Below are positions 1 through 6,165 of a stretch of 14,159 nt of DNA, piece after piece; position 1 is the first letter of the stretch, and the number at the start of each line of letters is the position of its first letter. The notes under the pieces are model-generated. The model had not been told where the DNA came from and ran no database searches. It saw only the letters and a program-made list of their open reading frames with translations. The position numbers were made by a program, and so were the translations under genes. Source of the DNA: Acetobacteraceae bacterium (GTDB taxonomy: Bacteria > Pseudomonadota > Alphaproteobacteria > Acetobacterales > Acetobacteraceae); contig JACMOQ010000604.1 of NCBI GenBank assembly GCA_014377905.1, forward strand, positions 1 through 14,159. The letters run 5' to 3'.

Positions 1-1194
1 ACCGGTCAAGCCCACCGCGCGCGACGGCAGCAGATCCACCGGCAGCGCGCCTGAGCCGGTTTGGCTCGCACATGGCACAATCGCGGCTTGCAGGTGCGGA
101 AACGCGGCCGCCAGCGCCGGCAGTATGCGGGCAGCGGTGGCGGCAATGTCGGCCTCGGTGCGGGTCAGCAGGCGCAACGACGGCAGCCGCGCCGCCAGCC
201 GATCGGGATCGAGATACAGACGCAGCACCGCTTCCAGCGCCGCCAGCCGCCCCTTGTCCAACCGCAAAGCCCGTTTCATCGGATTGGCATCGAGCCGTCG
301 GATAAGATCGGCGCGCCCGACAATCAGCCCGGCCTGCGGGCCGCCCAGCAGCTTGTCGCCGGAAAAGCTCACCAGATCGGCGCCGTCGGCCAGGCTGTCC
401 TGCGGCGTGCGTTCCCGCGGCAAGCCCCATCGCGTGAGGTCAACCAGGCTGCCGCTGCCAAGATCGTCAAGCATTGGCACATTGCCGTCCCGCGCAATCG
501 CTGCGAGGTCGGCGGGTGCAACGGACGCGGTAAAGCCGGTGATCGCGTAATTTGCCTGATGAACATGCATGATCGCGGCAAGTTCGGGGCCAAAGGCGGC
601 ACGGAAATCGCGGGCATGGGTGCGGTTGGTGGTGCCAACTTCGCGCAACTTGGCGCCGGCGCTTTCCATCACGTCGGGGATGCGAAAGGCGCCACCGATT
701 TCGATCAGCTCGCCGCGCGAAACCGCGACCTCGCGGCCTTTGGCCAGCGTGTTGAGCATCAACAGCACGGCGGCGGCATTGTTGTTGACGATGGTGGCAG
801 CTTCGGCGCCGGTCAGGCGGCAGAGCAGTGCAGCGACGCTTGTGTCGCGCTGCCCGCGTTTGCCGGTGGCAAGGTCGAATTCCAGACTGGTCGCTTGCGA
901 CATCGCGGCCGCCGCTGCCTCGGCAGCCTCAGGCGGGATTGGCGCACGGCCAAGATTGGTGTGCAACACCGTGCCAGTCAGGTTGAAAACCGGACGCTGG
1001 CCGGGCGCGAACAGGCGTGCCAGATGATCGGCGGCAAGCGCGATTGTTACGGACAGCGACGCCGCGAAGTTTCGCTGGTCGCGCAGCCCCGCAAGGCTTC
1101 CCCGAATGGCATCGGTGGTCGCCGCGCGGCCAAACATTTCGATCAGCACCAGGCCTTCCGGCGCGCGCAGAACGGCATCAACCGACGGCAACAT
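1..1194 (-). CDS. selA: L-seryl-tRNA(Sec) selenium transferase SelA (partial, 3' end off window)
   Basis: SelA is a cytoplasmic PLP enzyme that converts seryl-tRNA(Sec) to selenocysteinyl-tRNA(Sec) using selenophosphate. The visible 398 residues carry the family's hallmarks in order: an N-terminal LPSVD segment (residues 2-6), NLTGTVLHTNLGRAP (71-85), VNNNAAAVLL (136-145), REVGTTNRTH (184-193), and SFSGDKLLGGPQAG (276-289), where K281 is the expected PLP-binding lysine. Family members are usually about 460-475 residues, so roughly 65-75 are missing off the left edge. The ATG at 1194 is chosen because LPSVD is the usual N-terminus, an AAGGGG Shine-Dalgarno lies 7 bases upstream, and an in-frame TGA sits at 1210-1212. 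The start lies one base after the stop of the upstream permease, so translation is probably coupled. selB, the usual partner, would be off the left edge if present. The identity is very secure; why it follows a transporter is not known. Confidence 0.95.
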   Translation of the reverse strand, partial: MLPSVDAVLRAPEGLVLIEMFGRAATTDAIRGSLAGLRDQRNFAASLSVTIALAADHLARLFAPGQRPVFNLTGTVLHTNLGRAPIPPEAAEAAAAAMSQATSLEFDLATGKRGQRDTSVAALLCRLTGAEAATIVNNNAAAVLLMLNTLAKGREVAVSRGELIEIGGAFRIPDVMESAGAKLREVGTTNRTHARDFRAAFGPELAAIMHVHQANYAITGFTASVAPADLAAIARDGNVPMLDDLGSGSLVDLTRWGLPRERTPQDSLADGADLVSFSGDKLLGGPQAGLIVGRADLIRRLDANPMKRALRLDKGRLAALEAVLRLYLDPDRLAARLPSLRLLTRTEADIAATAARILPALAAAFPHLQAAIVPCASQTGSGALPVDLLPSRAVGLTG

Positions 1195-1195
1195 C

Positions 1196-1861
1196 TCAGC
1201 GCCCCTTGTTCAGCCGCCGCTCATACGCCTGCGCCAGCAAGGTCGCCGGGAATAGCAGCAGGAAGTAGATCACGGCCACGGCAGTATAGGTTTCCAGGGG
1301 GCGATAGGTGTCTGATGTAATCAACTGGCCCTGATACAGCAGATCGGGCACCGCGATGGTCGAGACCAGCGATGTGTTCTTCAAATGGATGATCGACTGG
1401 TTGATGAAGGGCGGCAGCATCCGGCGCACCGCCTGGGGCAGGATCACCACCCGCATCATCGCCCAGCGCCGCAAGCCGAGCGCGCGGGCGGCGTCCCACT
1501 GGCCCTGCTCGATCGAGACGATGCCGCCACGGAATATTTCGGCAAAGAACGCACCGGAATACAGCGACAATACTGCCGTTGCCGCGATCGTTGCCGGAAT
1601 CTGGATGCCGAGGATCACCGGCAGCGCGTAGTAGAACCACACCATCAGCACCAGCAATGGCATGCAGCGAAACACCTCGATCAAGGCCACGAGCGGCGCG
1701 TTGACCAGCCAGGATTTCGACAGGCGCAGCACGCCGACGACAAGGCCGAAGATCAGCCCGAGGATGATGGTGCCGAACGTGTAGGCCAGCGTCACTTCGA
1801 TGCCGCGGATGAACAGGGCTTCGTAGCGCCAGAGGAAGCCGAAGCTCCATTCGTAGCCCAT
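1196..1861 (-). CDS. Polar-amino-acid-type ABC transporter permease
   Basis: A 221-residue inner-membrane permease of the HisM/GlnP (PAAT) family, about the usual length. It shows several hydrophobic spans: roughly residues 22-45, 55-85, 88-110 and 192-212. The cytoplasmic EAA loop that docks the ATPase is at about 122-142, with WDAARALGL followed by ILPQA. The segment EVFRCMPLLVL (62-72) is the family's conserved R-x-x-P-L-L region. The ATG at 1861 is fixed by an in-frame TAG immediately upstream. Its Shine-Dalgarno (GAAGG) is partly inside a perfect hairpin. The partner binding protein lies upstream across a 160-base gap that holds a nested inverted repeat. No PAAT ATPase (HisP/GlnQ type) is seen in the window, so the pair uses one encoded elsewhere or borrows one. 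The ligand is unknown. Confidence 0.93.
   Translation of the reverse strand: MGYEWSFGFLWRYEALFIRGIEVTLAYTFGTIILGLIFGLVVGVLRLSKSWLVNAPLVALIEVFRCMPLLVLMVWFYYALPVILGIQIPATIAATAVLSLYSGAFFAEIFRGGIVSIEQGQWDAARALGLRRWAMMRVVILPQAVRRMLPPFINQSIIHLKNTSLVSTIAVPDLLYQGQLITSDTYRPLETYTAVAVIYFLLLFPATLLAQAYERRLNKGR
1202..1207 (-). promoter_or_regulatory. Ribosome binding site of selA inside the permease gene
   Basis: AAGGGG on the minus strand, 7 bases before the selA ATG, lies within the last codons of the upstream permease. Together with the TGA-G-ATG junction this argues for translational coupling of selA to the permease. Confidence 0.7.
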
Positions 1862-1870
1862 CTAGAGCGC

Positions 1871-1894
1871 CTTCTTTGTTTGAAAACAAAGAAG
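1871..1894 (-). promoter_or_regulatory. Hairpin overlapping the permease Shine-Dalgarno
   Basis: In the minus-strand transcript the two 11-base arms pair perfectly over a two-base centre. The last bases of the 3' arm (GAAG) plus the next G make the likely Shine-Dalgarno of the permease, about 9 bases before its ATG at 1861. Folding would hide that site, so it could lower permease translation relative to the binding protein. This is an inference from sequence only. Confidence 0.4.
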
Positions 1895-1895
1895 C

Positions 1896-1980
1896 AAAAA
1901 AACTTCCTGACTTTGTTGCCGTTGGCGTGGGACCGCCATGGCTTCGCACGCCAACGGCAACAAAGAATGAAAGTTTTTTT
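1896..1980. terminator. Possible attenuating stem-loop between binding protein and permease genes
   Basis: This is a long stem with a perfect 19-bp GC-containing core and a 17-base loop. On each strand the 3' arm ends in seven T, with an imperfect 8-base stretch between core and T-run, and the T-run pairs with the A-run of the other arm. It resembles a bidirectional intrinsic terminator, but the T-run is part of the stem, so efficiency is uncertain. Partial termination here would give more binding protein than permease, as is common in importer operons. Confidence 0.35.
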
Positions 1981-2021
1981 GGTTCTTTTTGTTCACAAAA
2001 AGAACATTCTTGTCTTATGTT

Positions 2022-2864
2022 TTAAAACGACAAATCCGCCGGAATATCCTCACGCTTGGCCCCGGTCCGCTCAATCCCGGCAATCATCCATTCCCGAATT
2101 TGCCCAGTGCCGCGGTTCATGTCGAGCCACGCATTGACCACTTCCTTGAAGCGGGTATCTGGCTCGCGCCGCACCCCGATGCAGCTAGGCAACGCCACTG
2201 TCGGGTTACCAAGCAGTTCGAAATGGCCGAGGCTCGGGTTTTTGCCAAGTGCGGTCAGCCCCAGCATGGTGGCCAGAATATCAACATCGGCGCGCCCAGC
2301 CTGCATCGCCAGGATGGCCTCGTCGCGGGTCTTGAACGCGGTGACCTGGGCTTTCGGGGTGAAACGCTTGGCGATCACTTCATGCAACGACCCGAGGTCG
2401 ACCACGATGCGGACATCGGGCTTGTTGATGTCGGCCCAGGTCTTGGCTTCAAACCCCTTGCGCAGCAGCGCGCCGAACGGGTGGATGATCATCGCGTTAG
2501 TGAACCCGATCGACAGCGCCCGCGCCGGCGTGGGGTTGAGCGCGAAGGCGATATCAACCTTGTTGGTTTGCAGATCGAGCACCGAATTGCCATAGGTGCT
2601 TTCGACATATTCCAGGCTGGCGCCCCAGATTTTGGCAATGTCTTTCGCCATATCGACCGCAGCACCCGACCATTCGCCTGATGCGATGTCCTTGGAAAAA
2701 TACGGCAATTCCCCTCCAAGGGCGGCGATGCGCAGCACTTTGGTGCGGTTTACCCGCTCAAAAGTGCTTTCAGTGGCAGTTTGCGCAGTGGCCTGACCGA
2801 TGAAGAACGCGGGCACAATGGCGGCAAGGCCCGCGATACCGCGACGGGACAGACGATTGGTCAT
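2022..2864 (-). CDS. Periplasmic binding protein of polar-amino-acid ABC transporter type
   Basis: A 280-residue extracytoplasmic solute-binding protein of family 3 (SBP_bac_3). The N-terminus has a basic SRRGIAG stretch (6-12) and a hydrophobic core, with likely cleavage after ATA at 25-27; the double arginine is Tat-like but Sec export is equally possible. The mature part starts with the family's VLRIAALGGELPYF region (43-56). NPTPAR (110-115) supplies the arginine that in HisJ-type proteins holds the ligand carboxylate. The GRADVDILA stretch (190-198) has alanine where the family usually has an aspartate for the ligand amino group, so the ligand may not be a standard alpha-amino acid. An AAGGAG site (2873-2878) sits 8 bases before the ATG. 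It begins 20 bases after livF, which suggests one transcript, and is followed by the nested repeat and its permease. Confidence 0.92.
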   Translation of the reverse strand: MTNRLSRRGIAGLAAIVPAFFIGQATAQTATESTFERVNRTKVLRIAALGGELPYFSKDIASGEWSGAAVDMAKDIAKIWGASLEYVESTYGNSVLDLQTNKVDIAFALNPTPARALSIGFTNAMIIHPFGALLRKGFEAKTWADINKPDVRIVVDLGSLHEVIAKRFTPKAQVTAFKTRDEAILAMQAGRADVDILATMLGLTALGKNPSLGHFELLGNPTVALPSCIGVRREPDTRFKEVVNAWLDMNRGTGQIREWMIAGIERTGAKREDIPADLSF

Positions 2865-2872
2865 CTCGGAAG

Positions 2873-2878
2873 CTCCTT
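2873..2878 (-). promoter_or_regulatory. Strong ribosome binding site of the PAAT binding protein
   Basis: AAGGAG on the minus strand with an 8-base spacer fixes the ATG at 2864. It is a better site than those of livF, livH or livM, in keeping with a binding protein made in excess. Confidence 0.7.
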
Positions 2879-2884
2879 CGGTGA

Positions 2885-3601
2885 TTACATGCCTAAATAT
2901 GCGCGCCTGACGTCTTCATTGGCAGCGATTTCTTTCGCCGTGCCGTGCATCACCACGCGCCCGGTTTGCAGCACATAGGCACGGTCGGCGATTTCCAGGG
3001 CTTCGACCAGGCGCTGCTCGACCAGAAGCACGGTCACGCCCAAATCGCGGATGCGCACCACGGCGGCAAGAATGGCATCGACCAGTTTCGGCATGATGCC
3101 CTGGCTCGGCTCATCCAGCATCAGCAAGCGCGGCTGGGTCATCAGGGCGCGGCCAATTGCCAGCATCTGCTGCTCGCCACCCGACAAGGTTTCTGCGCGC
3201 TGGGCCAGACGTTCGGCGAGGCGCGGAAACAGGGTGAACACCAGATCGAGCGGCTTGAAGCGGTTGGGATCGCCGCGCCGCGCATAGGCGCCAAGGCGAA
3301 GATTATCCTCCACCGACAGGCGCGGGAACAGCCGGCGGCCTTCCGGCACCAGCCCGATGCCGGCGCGGGTGATCATATGGCCAGGCACCCCGGCAAGCGG
3401 TTTGCCATCGAAGCTGATCGCGCCCTCGGTTGCCACCTGGCCGGAAATCGCCTTCAACAGGGTCGATTTCCCGGCACCATTGGCGCCTACCACGGCGACG
3501 ATTTCGCCTTTGGCGACGGTCATGCTGACGCCTTGCAGCGCGCGCAGGCCGCGATAGCTCGCCGAAACATTATCAAGGATCAGGATCGGATCATGCGGCA
3601 T
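2885..3601 (-). CDS. livF: Branched-chain-type ABC transporter ATPase, LivF subunit
   Basis: A cytoplasmic ATPase of the HAAT importer, 238 residues from the ATG at 3601, the normal LivF size. Seen in order: Walker A GANGAGKST (39-47), PEGRRLFPRLSVEDNL (86-101, the typical LivF Q-loop region), signature LSGGEQQ (139-145), Walker B LLMLDE (159-164), and LVEQ (193-196), where LivF proteins have Q instead of the switch histidine. A TTG at 3613 would add four residues, but ATG is preferred. The gene start overlaps the livG stop by 11 bases, and no good Shine-Dalgarno is visible, which points to translational coupling. It should pair with LivG as a heterodimer. The substrate of the importer cannot be read from this subunit. 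Confidence 0.94.
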   Translation of the reverse strand: MPHDPILILDNVSASYRGLRALQGVSMTVAKGEIVAVVGANGAGKSTLLKAISGQVATEGAISFDGKPLAGVPGHMITRAGIGLVPEGRRLFPRLSVEDNLRLGAYARRGDPNRFKPLDLVFTLFPRLAERLAQRAETLSGGEQQMLAIGRALMTQPRLLMLDEPSQGIMPKLVDAILAAVVRIRDLGVTVLLVEQRLVEALEIADRAYVLQTGRVVMHGTAKEIAANEDVRRAYLGM

Positions 3602-4316
3602 AGCGGTCGCCAAGATAGGCCCGAATAACGGCGGGGTTGCGAACGATTTCTGCCGAGGTGCCGATGGTCAGAATTTGCCCGAGGTTAAGAACCACTGCGC
3701 GTTCCACCAACGGCAACACAATTTCCATGACGTGTTCAACCATGATGATGGTAACACCGCGCGCCGCTACATCGCGGATCAATTGCACCCCGGATTGCGC
3801 CTCGGTCGGCGTGAGGCCGGTCAGCATTTCGTCCAACAGCAATAATTGCGGCTCGGTCGCCAGGGCACGGGCAACTTCCAGCCGGCGTTTCTCCGGTGGC
3901 GACAGCCCCCAGGCCGGCCGATCAATCCGGCCGTTGAGGCCGCAAAACCCGATTATGTCGGTCGCTGCCCGCATCGCCGCCGCCGGCGCGCGGTGGCGCA
4001 GGAAGGCGCCGACCATGACGTTTTCCAGCACTGTCATCGTATCGAAACTGCGCACCACCTGAAACGTGCGGGCAACCCCAAGCGCGGCACAGGCGACGGG
4101 GCCGAGGCCAGAAAGCCTTTGGCCGTTCAACATGATTTCCCCACTATCGGGGGTGACCTCACCGGCAATCGCGTTGAACAGTGAGGTTTTTCCCGCGCCG
4201 TTCGGCCCGATCAGGCCAAGGATTTCGCCGCGGCGGACATCGAAGCTGATATCGATATTGGCCGCGACCCCACCGAAGCGCTTGCTCACCGATCGGATTT
4301 CAAGCAGCGGGGACAT
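3591..4316 (-). CDS. livG: Branched-chain-type ABC transporter ATPase, LivG subunit
   Basis: A 241-residue cytoplasmic ATPase partner of LivF. Walker A is GPNGAGKT (37-44), Q-loop TFQ (Q86), Walker B LLLLDE (158-163), and the switch histidine is in VEH (H195). The signature motif is LSPPEKRRLE (138-147) rather than LSGGQ. Some HAAT ATPases carry similar glycine-poor variants, from memory. The D-loop region reads GLTPTE. The ATG at 4316 is chosen over an upstream in-frame start at 4382 because the ABC domain starts right after it and a GGAGG site sits 7 bases upstream. It overlaps the end of livM by 17 bases. Its C-terminus runs into the livF start. The family is secure; the ligand of the transporter is not known. 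Confidence 0.93.
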   Translation of the reverse strand: MSPLLEIRSVSKRFGGVAANIDISFDVRRGEILGLIGPNGAGKTSLFNAIAGEVTPDSGEIMLNGQRLSGLGPVACAALGVARTFQVVRSFDTMTVLENVMVGAFLRHRAPAAAMRAATDIIGFCGLNGRIDRPAWGLSPPEKRRLEVARALATEPQLLLLDEMLTGLTPTEAQSGVQLIRDVAARGVTIIMVEHVMEIVLPLVERAVVLNLGQILTIGTSAEIVRNPAVIRAYLGDRYAA

Positions 4317-5286
4317 CGGATTTCCTCCGCCAGTTGAACAGGCTGACCAGCCCTTGCGGCCGGGCGAGCGCCACCAGCACAATCAAGCCGCCATACAACA
4401 TCAGATCGACCCCACGGCCAGAGCCACCAAGATAAGATCGGCTTAATTCGCTCGCCGGGATCAGCACCGCCGCCCCGATCAACGGCCCCCACAAAGTGCC
4501 AACGCCGCCAAGCACGGCCGGCAGCGCGATCAGGATCGAAAAATGCCCGGCCAGCACGCTGTCCGGATCAATATAGCCAACATACTGCGCGTAAAGCGCG
4601 CCACCCATCCCGGTGAAGCCACCGGACAAAGCCGCCGCCGCCATTTTGGAGGCGAAAATATTCACCCCGAGTGAGCGTGCTGCCACCACGTCATCCTTGA
4701 CCGCGCGCCACGCAAAGCCCCAGCGCGAACCCTCCAGCCAGAACGCCGCCAGCCAGGTTGCGGCGGCAAACGCCAGCACCACGAAATGATAGGGCAGCTT
4801 GGCGGTCTTGAATTGCAATTCAGCCCAGGATTCACCCTTGAACGGGATGAACACCCCGGTGGCACCGCCGACGAAATCCCAGTTGAGGAACAGCAGATAG
4901 CCGATTTCCCCCACCACCACCGTCGCAATCGCGTAATAATGCCCGGAAAGCCGGAAACATGGCCAGCCGATCAGCAGCGCCGCTGCCCCCGCGACAATCC
5001 CGGCGGCAAACAGTCCAAGCGTCGGTGGTATCCCAAGTTTGAGGTAAAGCAGGGTGGAAACATAGGACCCGATGCCGAAATAGAGCGCATGGCCCAACGA
5101 AATCTGCCCGCAATAGCCGCCAAGAATGTTCCAGGCCTGGGCAAGCCCGGCGAACAGCACGGTGATAATGATCAGGTTCTGGGTGTAGACGTCCTTGATC
5201 GGCACTGGCAGCAGCGCCAGACCAGCCAGCACCACGCCGCCGACCACTAATTCCTGCCGGCGCCGTTTCACGATCGCGTTTGCCAT
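4300..5286 (-). CDS. livM: Branched-chain-type ABC transporter permease, LivM subunit
   Basis: A 328-residue inner-membrane permease with multiple hydrophobic spans. It carries the LivM hallmark GQISLGHALYFGIGSY soon after the first spans. A cytoplasmic EAA-like loop reads RAVKDDVVAARSLGVN, and the C-terminus is RPQGLVSLF, which is typical of the subunit. The ATG at 5286 overlaps the livH TGA by one base (TGATG), a classic coupled junction. The N-terminus MANAIVKRRRQE is basic and precedes the first membrane span. A longer reading frame upstream to 5376 lies inside livH and is rejected. It forms the translocation pore with LivH and docks LivF/LivG. Confidence 0.94.
   Translation of the reverse strand: MANAIVKRRRQELVVGGVVLAGLALLPVPIKDVYTQNLIIITVLFAGLAQAWNILGGYCGQISLGHALYFGIGSYVSTLLYLKLGIPPTLGLFAAGIVAGAAALLIGWPCFRLSGHYYAIATVVVGEIGYLLFLNWDFVGGATGVFIPFKGESWAELQFKTAKLPYHFVVLAFAAATWLAAFWLEGSRWGFAWRAVKDDVVAARSLGVNIFASKMAAAALSGGFTGMGGALYAQYVGYIDPDSVLAGHFSILIALPAVLGGVGTLWGPLIGAAVLIPASELSRSYLGGSGRGVDLMLYGGLIVLVALARPQGLVSLFNWRRKSDVPAA
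4324..4328 (-). promoter_or_regulatory. Ribosome binding site of livG inside livM
   Basis: GGAGG on the minus strand, 7 bases before the livG ATG at 4316, lies within the livM coding end. It decides the livG start against the upstream in-frame candidate at 4382. Confidence 0.7.
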
Positions 5287-6161
5287 CACAGCCGTCCGAA
5301 CAATCCGCGCGGCCGCAGCATCAGCACCGCCAAATAAACCGCAAACACCCCAACCTGCTTCAATGACGGCTCCCAAAAGGCGGCGGTAAACGCTTCAACC
5401 TCACCGATCAGAATGCCCGCGACCAATGCGCCGAGCATCGATCCAAACCCGCCAAGTGCCACCGTCACGTAGGCGATCACCGCAAACGACGCCCCGACAT
5501 TGGGCCCAACATAGTAAAACCCGGCCAGCATCACCCCGGCCACGCCCACCGCGCCCGCGCCCAACCCCCAGCCGAGGGCAAAAATGCGGTTGCGGTCGAT
5601 GCCGATCAGCGCCACCGCGTCCCGATCTTCTCGCGTGGCTTCCAGCGCGCGGCCGAACTCGGTGCGCCCGATCGCCAGCAGGCCGGCAAAGGCTGCAAGG
5701 CAAATCGCACTCGCCGCCATTTGCGGCAGCGGCAGAAAGACCCCGCCAAGTTCGATGGTGCGCCCGGCCAGCCAATGTCCGGTGATCGATTTAAAATCAC
5801 CGCCCCAGACAAATTGGCAGGCGCCACGGATGAAAATCGCCAGCCCGAAAGTGACGAAGATCTGCACCATGCCGCGGTTGAACTGCACCGAAAGCGCGCG
5901 TGCGATCAGCCCGTGGTAAATCGCGATGCCAATGCCGAACAGCAGCACCGCGACAATCGGCAGCAACAGCAGCGGATCGGTGCCATTAATCGCCCAGATC
6001 GCAAAGACCGCATACATCGCAAGCATCATCAGCTCGCCATGGGCGAAATTCACCACGTCCATCAGCCCGAAAATTAGGCTGAGCCCAGCGGCGACCAGCG
6101 CGTAAACCAGCCCCATCAGCAGACCGCCGGCGGCGACCTGCAACAGATGGGCGGCGGTCAC
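5286..6161 (-). CDS. livH: Branched-chain-type ABC transporter permease, LivH subunit
   Basis: A 291-residue inner-membrane permease of the HAAT family. The diagnostic N-terminal run includes GLVYALVAAGLSLIFG and then DVVNFAHGELMML. The EAA-like loop reads RALEATREDRDAVALIGID, and the end is LRPRGLFGRL. The proposed start is GTG at 6161. It gives the usual short LivH N-terminus and lies four bases after the livK stop, whereas the longer frame (to 6236) would overlap the binding-protein gene. No strong Shine-Dalgarno is visible, so coupling to livK is likely. The stop overlaps the livM start. The transported compound is unknown: HAAT importers handle branched-chain amino acids but also aromatic acids, amides and urea. 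Confidence 0.93.
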   Translation of the reverse strand: MTAAHLLQVAAGGLLMGLVYALVAAGLSLIFGLMDVVNFAHGELMMLAMYAVFAIWAINGTDPLLLLPIVAVLLFGIGIAIYHGLIARALSVQFNRGMVQIFVTFGLAIFIRGACQFVWGGDFKSITGHWLAGRTIELGGVFLPLPQMAASAICLAAFAGLLAIGRTEFGRALEATREDRDAVALIGIDRNRIFALGWGLGAGAVGVAGVMLAGFYYVGPNVGASFAVIAYVTVALGGFGSMLGALVAGILIGEVEAFTAAFWEPSLKQVGVFAVYLAVLMLRPRGLFGRL

Positions 6162-6165
6162 CCGT

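Larger units (their letters stand above)
1871..2005. repeat. Nested 135-bp inverted repeat (59-bp arms, each ending in its own 24-bp palindrome)
   Basis: Arm 1871-1929 aligns without gaps to the reverse complement of 1947-2005 around a 17-base centre (1930-1946). The inner 19 bp (1911-1929 with 1947-1965) pair perfectly, and the flanking A/T runs extend the stem with few mismatches. The outer 24 bases of each arm form a separate perfect hairpin of 11 bp (1871-1894 and 1982-2005). These two hairpins differ from each other at six positions, which fall in three base pairs, each changed on both sides so that pairing is kept. The element could fold as a cruciform with two side hairpins. From memory, similar T-rich hairpin repeats are common between genes in Acetobacteraceae; this is not verified. 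It lies between the PAAT binding protein and permease genes. It may act as a partial terminator, mRNA stabiliser or mobile palindrome. Confidence 0.9.

Noticed and set aside
1196..1212. In-frame TGA upstream of selA read as a selenocysteine codon
   Set aside because: SelA homology begins at the ATG at 1194, and the TGA lies within the permease gene; there is no sign of an extended protein.
61..1320. Long open frame (419 codons) on the plus strand
   Set aside because: It is antisense to selA and the permease end. Its translation is rich in R, Q, G and A with no domain, while the minus strand encodes an unmistakable SelA. GC-rich codon bias explains the open antisense frame.
1385..2137. Plus-strand open frame across the nested repeat
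   Set aside because: It runs antisense to the permease and binding protein, reads through the palindrome, and has no protein-like features.
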